Shown: positions 1 to 6,272 of the stretch, piece after piece
How positions within the stretch are numbered: the stretch's first letter is position 1
Layout of the letters: every line of letters starts with the position of its first letter
Source of the DNA: Chryseobacterium gleum
GTDB taxonomy: Bacteria > Bacteroidota > Bacteroidia > Flavobacteriales_D > Crocinitomicaceae
Direction of reading: 5' to 3'
Assembly: GCA_943326315.2 (NCBI GenBank)
Contig: CALPSU020000091.1
Coordinates: 1 to 8,815 of the forward strand
Length of the DNA stretch: 8,815 bases
Translations under genes and position numbers: made by a program
Notes under the pieces: model-generated
Database searches by the model: none
What the model was told of the DNA's origin: nothing
What the model saw: the letters and a program-made list of their open reading frames with translations, nothing else

Positions 1-32
1 ATATCATGTATTCTAGTTGGTTTAAGAAATGA
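1..32 (+). CDS. possible 3' end of an upstream gene (partial)
   Basis: An open frame entering from the left edge ends at a TGA at 30-32, with last residues IMYSSWFKK. The stop overlaps the ATG of the next gene in an ATGA arrangement, the usual sign of translational coupling in an operon. Only about ten codons are visible, so neither the family nor the reality of the gene can be established. The support is the stop/start overlap and the absence of any other explanation for the first 28 bases. Confidence 0.3.
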   Translation, partial: IMYSSWFKK

Positions 33-379
33 GGGATATTCAAACAAAAGAGGATATTACTCAATTAGTTGATGTATTCTATGGAAAAATAATGAAAGAT
101 GCGTTATTATCTACCTTTTTTAAACATTTAAATTTAACTGTACATTTACCTAAAATGGTTCAATTTTGGTCATTCGTTCTAATTGATGAGGCTGGGTATT
201 CAACTAATGTAGTAGATAAACATATGAAAATGCCGTTAGCAAAAAATCATTTTGATCAATGGTTGAAATTATTCAATGAAACTTTGGATGAATTATTTGT
301 TGGTGAAAAGGTCGAATTAGCAAAACAAAGAGCATTTACAATAGCATGGACAACAGAGCATAAATTAAAACAGAATTAA
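29..379 (+). CDS. group III truncated hemoglobin
   Basis: A small cytoplasmic heme protein of 116 residues, the usual size for the 2-over-2 truncated globin fold. Aligned by eye with Campylobacter jejuni Ctb, the key positions of group III are all present: the B10 tyrosine in VFYGK (Tyr18), a distal-side histidine ahead of the QFW motif (His39, with PKMVQFWSFVL following), the proximal F8 histidine in DKHMKMPL (His65), and the G8 tryptophan in HFDQWLKLF (Trp78). Family members bind O2 and NO and are linked to nitrosative stress or microaerobic respiration; the exact role here is not shown. The ATG at 29 fits the family N-terminus (MRDIQTKEDI) and overlaps the stop of a possible upstream gene. 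The next gene is convergent, 25 bp away, and no hairpin terminator is visible between them. Confidence 0.9.
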   Translation: MRDIQTKEDITQLVDVFYGKIMKDALLSTFFKHLNLTVHLPKMVQFWSFVLIDEAGYSTNVVDKHMKMPLAKNHFDQWLKLFNETLDELFVGEKVELAKQRAFTIAWTTEHKLKQN

Positions 380-404
380 TAACTTACCTTTTTCAACATC
401 AATC

Positions 405-2102
405 TCAATTAAATTTTATAGCCTTTACTGGATTTACTCTCGTTATAACATAACTAGGAATAATTAAAGCTAAAACACAAATTATTAATGTTCCAATATT
501 TAGAAATAACCAATGCCAAAAATTTAATTCAATAGGAACTTTATTCAAGTAATATACTTCCGGATTAAGACTCAAAATTCCAAATTTACTTTGTAAAAAA
601 CAAAAACTTAAACCAACGATATTTCCCCATATCATTCCTTTGCTAATCAAAAATGCCCCTTGATAAAGAAAAATTTTCCGGATACTCCAATTGTTAGCGC
701 CCATAGCTTTCATCATGCCGATAAAATTAGTTCTTACTAAAATTAGAACTAACAATGCGGATCCCATATTAATTATTCCTATTAAAATCATTAGTACTAA
801 GATGATTAATACATTTAAATCTAAAAAACCTAACCAAACAAATATATCCGATTGATTATCAATTATACTAGTAACTTTTAGTTGTTCATTATTTTTAGTT
901 GGAATAAATTCAATTTTTCTTTTAAGCTGATTGATTGTCTTATGTAAATAATCCCAATCTTTAACTGTCACTTCAAATCCGCTAACGTAATTTTGAAAAC
1001 TTCCTTTTCCATCAATTTGCTCAAACTCTAATGTTTTTGAAGAACAATTTATGGAATATTTTGACCCACTTTTATTCAGATAATGTTTTATTACTTCGTT
1101 ATTTATTGAAAGTGGAAAATCACAATAACTGTTTTTTATTCCGTGTATTTTTATATTTAAAAATGCTGTATCTGGGATACTTGTTTTTTCATTTCGACCA
1201 TCTATTCTCGACCAAAAATCAGAAACGATAACTTTGACTAAGGTGTCTTTTGTTGGGCAAATTGTAAAACCTTCGTAATTTTCATACCCTTTCCCCCAAT
1301 CATATCTGTAATTTCCATTTCCTCCAGAAACATTTGCTTTAATAATCAAATTGCCATTCGTTAACGTGTCAGATACAATTATCGAAGCCTGAATTCCCCA
1401 ATCATTTAATTTTTGCACATTTCTAATATCGCCAATTACAATTTTTTTATCAAATTCCTCTAGACCAGTTTCATAAATCCCTACAACTTTAAAAAAACGT
1501 TTGACGGGTTGTTTTTTCACAAAGTAAGCTCTAATATCATCCCCTATTTTATAGTTTAAATCGCTTGCTATTCGAGACGAAATTAATATTTCAGAAGAAA
1601 TTTCTAAAGTTTTAAAATTAGGAATTTTCCCTTTTATTAAGTGTTCTTTAAAGAATTTCCAATCAAATCCTTCTCCAACTCCTTTGATTATTGCGCCTTG
1701 AATTTCTTGTTGTAAACGACTTGTATCTTTTCCATTAGAAAGTTTATAGGATACAATTTTTTTATCTGATTGAAATAATACAGGCTTATAAGCGACATAT
1801 TGAATATGCGATATATTATCTGATTTTTTTAAATTTGTCAAAAAGGATTGATTTTTGTATATTGGTTCGCATTCATAAATGCTTCCTTCTCCTGTGTTCA
1901 TAATAAATGCATGAGATCCGAAGCCAGAAACTTTTTGCCTTACTTCGTGTTGAAACCCAGTCACTACAGCAATAGTAATTAAGTTAACAACAACAGCTAG
2001 TGCAATACTTATGATTGAAATACGAACAATTGGTCGGGAAACTTTATTACCTTCGACCTCTTTTTTTAGAATTCGCTTTGATATGAAATATTCAAAAGAC
2101 AA
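405..2102 (-). CDS. LolC/LolE-like ABC transporter permease (FtsX/MacB family) with an inserted periplasmic domain
   Basis: Inner-membrane permease of the family that, with a LolD-type ATPase, extracts lipoproteins from the inner membrane. Residues are numbered from the longer ATG start at 2147 (580 aa). The EYFISKRIL motif is at 19-27, TM1 at about 41-64, then the periplasmic domain, then TM2 about 442-470, TM3 about 493-518 and TM4 about 545-568. The cytoplasmic coupling segment FIGMMKAMGANNWSIRKIF (475-493) and the terminal NPVKAI are typical. Bacteroidota relatives are usually near 400 aa; the excess lies mostly at residues 251-387, between QKLNDW and YVSGFEV, which normally sit close together. 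I prefer the TTG start at 2102 (565 aa) because a good -7 box lies at 2129-2122, which would put the ATG at 2147 upstream of transcription. The ATG at 2147 remains possible. No ATPase gene is in the window, as is common when lolD is unlinked. Confidence 0.85.
   Translation of the reverse strand: MSFEYFISKRILKKEVEGNKVSRPIVRISIISIALAVVVNLITIAVVTGFQHEVRQKVSGFGSHAFIMNTGEGSIYECEPIYKNQSFLTNLKKSDNISHIQYVAYKPVLFQSDKKIVSYKLSNGKDTSRLQQEIQGAIIKGVGEGFDWKFFKEHLIKGKIPNFKTLEISSEILISSRIASDLNYKIGDDIRAYFVKKQPVKRFFKVVGIYETGLEEFDKKIVIGDIRNVQKLNDWGIQASIIVSDTLTNGNLIIKANVSGGNGNYRYDWGKGYENYEGFTICPTKDTLVKVIVSDFWSRIDGRNEKTSIPDTAFLNIKIHGIKNSYCDFPLSINNEVIKHYLNKSGSKYSINCSSKTLEFEQIDGKGSFQNYVSGFEVTVKDWDYLHKTINQLKRKIEFIPTKNNEQLKVTSIIDNQSDIFVWLGFLDLNVLIILVLMILIGIINMGSALLVLILVRTNFIGMMKAMGANNWSIRKIFLYQGAFLISKGMIWGNIVGLSFCFLQSKFGILSLNPEVYYLNKVPIELNFWHWLFLNIGTLIICVLALIIPSYVITRVNPVKAIKFN
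987..1397 (-). other. extra domain inside the LolE-like permease (SprB/Ig-like N-terminal half)
   Basis: This stretch encodes residues 251-387 (ATG-2147 numbering). The first half has the look of a SprB/PKD-type beta-sandwich repeat: ANVSGGNGNYRYDWGKGY followed by a strand-rich part with VKVIVSDFWSR and PDTAFLNIKI, comparable to the family pattern VSGG-PYTY-W-TVTVTD. The second half (336-387) contains two cysteines (342, 368) and matches nothing I recognise. It keeps the reading frame and the same base composition as its surroundings, so it looks like a native domain rather than an insertion sequence. The fold assignment is by eye only. Confidence 0.6.
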
Positions 2103-2110
2103 TAGAAAAT

Positions 2111-2119
2111 TATTTTTTG
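2111..2119 (+). promoter_or_regulatory. putative -7 box for the NamZ-type gene
   Basis: TATTTTTTG resembles the Bacteroidota -7 consensus TAnnTTTG with one extra T in the spacer. It lies 20 bp ahead of the TTG start at 2140, so transcription would begin near 2125. No clear -33 TTG is seen. It nearly abuts the minus-strand box at 2122-2129. Confidence 0.35.
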
Positions 2120-2121
2120 CG

Positions 2122-2129
2122 CTAAAGTA
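2122..2129 (-). promoter_or_regulatory. putative -7 box for the LolE-like permease
   Basis: Read on the minus strand this is TACTTTAG followed by CGC, a close match (one mismatch) to the Bacteroidota -7 consensus TAnnTTTG. Transcription would start near 2116, about 14 bases before the preferred TTG start at 2102 and inside the longer open frame that begins at 2147. The -33 element is not convincing. Confidence 0.45.
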
Positions 2130-2139
2130 CACAAAGCTT

Positions 2140-3393
2140 TTGTGCATAAAAAGTATTTTTTTGTTTTTGATATCTTCTTGTGGAGTACTTAGTGAAAATG
2201 AATCAGAAAAAAAAGTTAGAGAAAAGATCGAAATTTCTGTTATTGAAGATAAACTAAATGAAATAAGGGTTGAAAATACAGTTCATTCCAATTTTCACGA
2301 TCCAATTTTAGGAGGTGAAAGAATGAACTTATATTTAGATTCTCTTGTAGGAAAAAAGATTGCAATTGTCAGTAATCAAACAAGTATGATTGGCAAAACA
2401 CATTTGGTAGACACACTTATGTCTTTGGGTGTAAAAATTCAAAAAGTTTTCTCGCCAGAACATGGATTTCGAGGAGATGCTGATGCGGGAGAAAAAGTTA
2501 GTAGTTCAATTGATTTAAAAACAGGTATTCCAATTATTTCTCTTTATGGAAAAAATAAAAAACCGTATCCAGAACAATTAGCGGATGTTGATATTGTAAT
2601 ATATGATATTCAAGATGTTGGGGTAAGATTTTACACGTACATTTCTACTCTTCATTATGTCATGGAGTCATGTGCTGAAAACGGTAAGCCAATTATTGTT
2701 TTAGATAGACCAAATCCAAATGGACACTATATTGATGGCCCTGTTTTAGAGTCATCTCAAAAATCATTTGTAGGAATGGATCCAGTTCCAATTGTATACG
2801 GAATGACGATCGGGGAATATGCACTTATGGTAAATGGTGAATATTGGTTAAGCGATAGTCTTCAATGTAATTTATGGATAGTTCCTTGTAAATTTTATTT
2901 TCATAAGTCGAAATATATACTTCCAGTTCCTCCATCCCCAAATTTACGTTCAGAAGCAGCAATAACACTTTATCCAAGTTTATGTTTATTTGAAGCTACA
3001 ACTGTAAGTGTTGGAAGAGGAACAGAAAAACCTTTTGAAGTATATGGGCACCCTAATTTTCCAAATAAAGGTTATACATTTAAGCCAATATCTTGTTTTG
3101 GCGCTAAAAGTCCATTGTGTGAAAATATAACTTGTTATGGATATGATTTAAAATCTACATTAAAAAAAAGGTCGTATGAATTAAATTTAAATTGGTTAAT
3201 TCAGGCGAAAATATTATTAGGAGATTCTATTAATTTTATTAATCAATCTGCTTTTTTTAATCGATTAGCTGGAAATAATAAATTGCAAGAACAAATACTT
3301 TCAGGGATGTCTTCTAAGGATATTCGAGCAACATGGAAGCCTGGTTTGGATAATTTTAAAAAAATTAGACAACGTTATCTCTTGTATGATTAA
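2140..3393 (+). CDS. namZ: NamZ-type exo-beta-N-acetylmuramidase (DUF1343, GH171), putative lipoprotein
   Basis: Predicted to release terminal MurNAc from the non-reducing end of peptidoglycan fragments, as shown for NamZ (YbbC) of Bacillus subtilis and its Tannerella forsythia homologue; used in cell-wall recycling. Family hallmarks, numbered from the TTG start at 2140 (417 aa): KKIAIVSNQTS (72-82), SPEHGFRG with the conserved Glu107 suspected to be catalytic, YDIQDVGVRFYTY (155-167), LDRPNPNG (188-195), VPIVYGMTIGE (216-226), PPSPN, and the C-terminal R-YLLYD. The N-terminus, CIKSIFLFLISSC, is a short lipoprotein signal with the lipid cysteine at 2179-2181, implying a periplasmic-facing or outer membrane anchor. 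The open frame runs back to in-frame ATGs at 2083 and 2011. Both would give an overlong N-terminal region before the signal and overlap the divergent permease, so TTG 2140 is preferred; the start is the uncertain part, the family is not. Confidence 0.88.
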   Translation: MCIKSIFLFLISSCGVLSENESEKKVREKIEISVIEDKLNEIRVENTVHSNFHDPILGGERMNLYLDSLVGKKIAIVSNQTSMIGKTHLVDTLMSLGVKIQKVFSPEHGFRGDADAGEKVSSSIDLKTGIPIISLYGKNKKPYPEQLADVDIVIYDIQDVGVRFYTYISTLHYVMESCAENGKPIIVLDRPNPNGHYIDGPVLESSQKSFVGMDPVPIVYGMTIGEYALMVNGEYWLSDSLQCNLWIVPCKFYFHKSKYILPVPPSPNLRSEAAITLYPSLCLFEATTVSVGRGTEKPFEVYGHPNFPNKGYTFKPISCFGAKSPLCENITCYGYDLKSTLKKRSYELNLNWLIQAKILLGDSINFINQSAFFNRLAGNNKLQEQILSGMSSKDIRATWKPGLDNFKKIRQRYLLYD

Positions 3394-3483
3394 TTAAAAA
3401 ATCATCAAGAAGCAATTTAGGACTAATTTAACATAGTTTTCCCACTATTTTTTAATAAATTTGTATTCTAGAACACTAGTAAA
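3394..3483. other. intergenic region between the NamZ-type gene and the conserved unknown gene
   Basis: This gap of 90 bp holds the promoter box at 3456-3463. A weak potential stem (TGATT with AATCA) straddles the stop codon at about 3387-3404 but has no GC content and is not called as a terminator. Nothing else is seen. Confidence 0.5.
3456..3463 (+). promoter_or_regulatory. putative -7 box for the operon at 3484-5941
   Basis: TAAATTTG is an exact match to the Bacteroidota -7 consensus TAnnTTTG. It lies 20 bp before the ATG at 3484, implying a leader of roughly 10-15 bases. A TTTT at 3437-3440 is the nearest -33 candidate, at shorter than usual spacing. Confidence 0.5.
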
Positions 3484-4908
3484 ATGTCTGAAAATACAAA
3501 ATTGACAACAGAAGAGAAAGCATTAAAAATTAATCTTACTCGCGATATATATGGTTGTTTTGCAGAAATAGGTGCAGGGCAAGAAGTTGTAGCAAATTTT
3601 TTTAGAGCTGGTGGTAGTTCTGGAACAATTGCATTCTCACAATCGGCATATGATATGAAAGTTTCAGATTCTCTATATGGGGAAGCTTCCAGATATGTTT
3701 GTGAGGAAAGACTTATTACCATGCTAGAGACGGAATTCGAAACAATGAAATTTCGTTTACCTGAAAAATATAAAGAGTCTCGTTTCTTTTCTTTTTGTAA
3801 TACCGTTGAATCTTTAAATTATCATAAGACTAATCAAGGTCAAGGTTGGGTTGGAATTCGCTTTCAATTGGGAATAAATTCTGTTCCAAACGATATTATA
3901 CTTCATGTTAAAATGCATGATAATAGTAATAAAGCTCAACAAGAAGCCTTAGGAATATTAGGTGTAAATTTAATTCATGCAGCTTTTTATAAAAATGGTG
4001 ATTTAGAACAATTTTTAGATTGTTTGGTTCAGCGTTTACCAAGAGAGAGAATGGAAATTGATATGCTTAGAGTTTCTGGGCCTGATTTTGAAAATACAGA
4101 TAATAGAATAATAGCATTAAACCTTGTAAAAAGGGGTATGACTGACGCCACTATGTTTGATTTATGTGGGAATGTTTTACAACCTGCAGCTGCTTTATAT
4201 AAGAGAAATATTTTATTAATGAGAGGTCGATTTAGACCAGTTACGAAAGTTCATATTGATATGATCGAAACTGGATTGAGTCATTTTTTAAAAGATGAAG
4301 AGGTTGATGAAGAAAATGTGAGTGTTGTTTTCGAATTAACATTGAAAGATTTGACAGCTGATGGAAAAATTCTAGATAAAGATTTTGTTGAAAGAGCTGA
4401 ATTATTAGGTTCTCTAGGTTATACTGTAATGATTTCAAATTATTTGAAACATTATAAGATGGTTGATTATTTAGCTTCAATCGCGAAAGAGAAAAAAATG
4501 GGAGTTATTTTAGGCATTTATAATTTGCATAGTATATTCGACTCGCGTTATTATGATAATCTACCAGGTGGATTGCTAGAAGCATTCGGTAGAGGATTCG
4601 GGCATAATGTAAAGTTGTTTATATATCCTGCTATAAATGTTGATAACGGGGATATGTATACTTTAAAAAACTTAAAAATTCCTAAAAAATTACACGGACT
4701 TTTGAGATACATGAAAGATAATAATAAATTGGAAGCTATTGAAGAATATAATCCTAAATTACTTTCAATAATGTCGGATGATGTATTATCTAAAATTAAA
4801 GCAAATGCATCTAATTGGGAAGAAGATGTTCCAGAAGAAGTTGTTAAAGCAATTAAGTTTTATGAGTTATTTGGTTTTCATCAACCGAAAGAATTTTTAG
4901 AGGTTTAA
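3484..4908 (+). CDS. conserved cytoplasmic protein of unknown function, about 470 aa
   Basis: A 474-residue soluble protein with no signal peptide or membrane segment. I recognise the family by its N-terminal block (DIYGCFAEIGAGQEV, then FFRAGGSSGTIA and AYDMKVSDSLYG, then RYVCEERL) and its middle block (SGPDFENTDNRI, MFDLCGNVLQPAAALYK, RGRFRPVTKVHIDM). It occurs in Bacteroidota and, as I recall, in cyanobacteria and others, where it is often labelled nicotinate-nucleotide adenylyltransferase or TonB-dependent receptor. Neither label fits: there is no N-terminal nucleotidyltransferase GxFxPxHxGH motif, and no plug, barrel or signal sequence. The conserved glycine-rich segments and acidic residues suggest an enzyme or nucleotide-binding protein, but that is speculation. 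The ATG at 3484 follows an exact promoter box and begins just before the first conserved block. The gene is probably cotranscribed with the WYL regulator 16 bp downstream. Confidence 0.85.
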   Translation: MSENTKLTTEEKALKINLTRDIYGCFAEIGAGQEVVANFFRAGGSSGTIAFSQSAYDMKVSDSLYGEASRYVCEERLITMLETEFETMKFRLPEKYKESRFFSFCNTVESLNYHKTNQGQGWVGIRFQLGINSVPNDIILHVKMHDNSNKAQQEALGILGVNLIHAAFYKNGDLEQFLDCLVQRLPRERMEIDMLRVSGPDFENTDNRIIALNLVKRGMTDATMFDLCGNVLQPAAALYKRNILLMRGRFRPVTKVHIDMIETGLSHFLKDEEVDEENVSVVFELTLKDLTADGKILDKDFVERAELLGSLGYTVMISNYLKHYKMVDYLASIAKEKKMGVILGIYNLHSIFDSRYYDNLPGGLLEAFGRGFGHNVKLFIYPAINVDNGDMYTLKNLKIPKKLHGLLRYMKDNNKLEAIEEYNPKLLSIMSDDVLSKIKANASNWEEDVPEEVVKAIKFYELFGFHQPKEFLEV

Positions 4909-4924
4909 TTTAAAACGAATTTAA

Positions 4925-5941
4925 ATGCCACATATTAAAAACGCTCTTATACGTTATCGAATAATAGATAGATCTTTAAGAAATAATTATAGACCATACC
5001 CTTCTAAAAAAGATTTACGTGAATTATGTGAAGAAGCTCTTTTTGGAAGTGTTGAAGGTGAAAATATTTGTGATTCTACAATAGAAAAAGATCTTTTCGC
5101 AATGCGACTAGAACACGATGCCCCAATAAAATATAATAAAAGGGAGGGTGGTTATTTTTACACTGATCCTGAATTTTCAATAAATGATATACCATTGTCT
5201 AACGATGATGTGACATCTATTAAATTTGCAATCAACACCTTGAGGCAATTTAGAGAGGTTGATATGTTTAAACAATTTGGAAATGCAATCGATAAAATTG
5301 TAGATAGAATTACTATTTCTGAAGATCCGAGAGATCAAGATATTTCTAATTTTGTTCAGTTTGAAGTTGCACTATCGTCTAGTGGAAATGAATTTTTATC
5401 TCCATTATTAGAAGCAATCAGAGGGTCTAATTTAGCTTTCTTTGGGTATACTAGTTTTATTTCGGGTAAATTAAAGGATAGAAAAGTTGTTCCTCTTTTA
5501 TTGAAAGAGTATAGAAATAGATGGTACTTAATTTCTTTTGATTTAGAGAAAAAAGAAGTTATGACTTATGCATTAGAACGTATGACAAATGTTGAGATTT
5601 TGAAAGAAAAAGGTGAAAAACCTATTGATTTCGATCCCGATCTATTTTTTAAATATGCTATTGGAATTACAAGTAGTGAGGATGAGCCTTCATTAATAAT
5701 TTTTAAAACCGATAATATTTCAGCAAAATATATTGTTTCTCAACCTTTTCATTCGTCTCAAAAAATTATAAAAGAGGGAAAAAATAAAACAACTTTTGAA
5801 TTAAATATATTAATTTCCGAAGAATTTACTAGATCAATACTTAGTTATGGCGGAGGAATTGAAGTTGTTGAACCTAAAGAATTAAGAGATGAAATCATCG
5901 TTAGGTTAGAAGAAATGATGAGAAACTACAGCATAGATTAA
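4925..5941 (+). CDS. WYL-domain transcriptional regulator
   Basis: A 338-residue DNA-binding regulator of the usual WYL architecture. Residues 5-78 form a DeoR-like winged helix-turn-helix: RYRIIDRSLRN, then the recognition helix region STIEKDLFAMR and the wing KYNKREGGYFY. The WYL domain spans roughly 155-225 with the diagnostic NRWYLISFD (Trp200-Tyr201-Leu202). A C-terminal WCX-type extension follows (about 255-335), with the typical SYGGGIEVVEPKELRDEI. WYL domains are thought to sense small ligands, often nucleic-acid or nucleotide related; the ligand here is unknown. The start is 16 bp after the preceding stop and no separate promoter is seen, so the two genes probably form an operon. Some WYL proteins regulate phage defence or DNA repair, but no such genes are nearby. 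Confidence 0.88.
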   Translation: MPHIKNALIRYRIIDRSLRNNYRPYPSKKDLRELCEEALFGSVEGENICDSTIEKDLFAMRLEHDAPIKYNKREGGYFYTDPEFSINDIPLSNDDVTSIKFAINTLRQFREVDMFKQFGNAIDKIVDRITISEDPRDQDISNFVQFEVALSSSGNEFLSPLLEAIRGSNLAFFGYTSFISGKLKDRKVVPLLLKEYRNRWYLISFDLEKKEVMTYALERMTNVEILKEKGEKPIDFDPDLFFKYAIGITSSEDEPSLIIFKTDNISAKYIVSQPFHSSQKIIKEGKNKTTFELNILISEEFTRSILSYGGGIEVVEPKELRDEIIVRLEEMMRNYSID

Positions 5942-5951
5942 CATCATATTC

Positions 5952-5978
5952 AATCTATTAAAATAAAATCTATTAAAA
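5952..5978. repeat. short direct repeat, 12 bp, period 15
   Basis: AATCTATTAAAA occurs twice, at 5952-5963 and 5967-5978, separated by TAA. It lies between the convergent stops of the WYL gene and the small lipoprotein gene. In such AT-rich DNA it may be chance or slippage; no function is claimed. Confidence 0.5.
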
Positions 5979-5988
5979 AAGTGTGAAC

Positions 5989-6129
5989 TTACTTTGTAGC
6001 TAAGTCGCTGTTTTCAGTATTGTTAACGCTTCCATAAGCATCACAATGACCACCTTTAGATGACGCGCAAGCAAAAAATACTACTGATAATAATACCGAG
6101 ATAATTGCCAAAGTAAAAATTCTTTTCAT
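5989..6129 (-). CDS. small putative lipoprotein, 46 aa
   Basis: A short gene on the minus strand. The product starts MKRIFTLAII, has a hydrophobic core to about residue 19, and reaches a lipobox-like VFFAC with Cys21 as the likely lipidated residue, followed by the serine-rich ASSKGG expected after the cleavage site. The mature peptide is about 26 residues and contains HCDAYGSV (a second cysteine, Cys29) and ends NSDLATK. The signal peptide, the lipobox and the fact that the frame fills a gap between two real genes support it as coding; Bacteroidota genomes hold many such small lipoproteins. The function is unknown. It is convergent with the WYL gene (47 bp between stops) and divergent from the Omp85-like gene. 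Confidence 0.7.
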   Translation of the reverse strand: MKRIFTLAIISVLLSVVFFACASSKGGHCDAYGSVNNTENSDLATK

Positions 6130-6155
6130 TCTTTTTATTATAAATTTATTAATTA

Positions 6156-6168
6156 TAACATACTGTTA
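6156..6168. promoter_or_regulatory. inverted repeat, possible operator
   Basis: TAACA-TAC-TGTTA is a perfect 5 bp inverted repeat with a 3 bp spacer in the 143 bp divergent region between the small lipoprotein and the Omp85-like gene. Its position 27-39 bp ahead of the lipoprotein start would suit a regulator site. The short length and AT-rich setting make chance possible. Confidence 0.25.
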
Positions 6169-6253
6169 ACGAGTGTAAAATTAATCTAAAAATTTAATTA
6201 AAAACAATTTTTACAATTTTTATGGATAATATTTCATTTAAATATATTTTATT

Positions 6254-6261
6254 TACCTTTC
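6254..6261 (+). promoter_or_regulatory. putative -7 box for the Omp85-like gene
   Basis: TACCTTTC, one mismatch from TAnnTTTG, ends 11 bp before the ATG at 6273. The predicted transcript would have a leader of only about five bases, so the gene may be nearly leaderless. No clear -33 TTG is visible. Confidence 0.45.
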
Positions 6262-6272
6262 GTTTTTAAAGA

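Noticed and set aside
1031..1231. 66-codon open frame on the plus strand
   Set aside because: It is antisense to the permease gene, with low-complexity composition and no recognisable family; a shadow frame.
2011..2139. N-terminal extension of the NamZ-type protein from the ATG at 2011
   Set aside because: It overlaps the divergent permease on its coding strand and would put about 56 residues before the lipid cysteine, with no family similarity.
405..2147. The extra segment of the permease as a mobile element or frameshift artefact
   Set aside because: The frame is continuous, there are no terminal repeats or target duplications, and the base composition is unchanged; it reads as a folded domain.
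3468..3722. 84-codon open frame on the minus strand
   Set aside because: Antisense to the start of the conserved 474-residue gene, whose coding signal is strong; a shadow frame.
4241..4480. 79-codon open frame on the minus strand
   Set aside because: Antisense to the same conserved gene; its His/Leu/Gln-rich composition is typical of antisense reading.
3484..4908. Naming the 474-residue protein nicotinate-nucleotide adenylyltransferase
   Set aside because: No nucleotidyltransferase signature is seen near the N-terminus; the only GFGH-like string is at an unrelated internal position. The name seems to be propagated rather than demonstrated.
4925..5941. WYL regulator as a marker of a phage-defence island
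   Set aside because: All neighbours are ordinary metabolic or envelope genes, with no nuclease, methylase, CRISPR or abortive-infection gene in the window.
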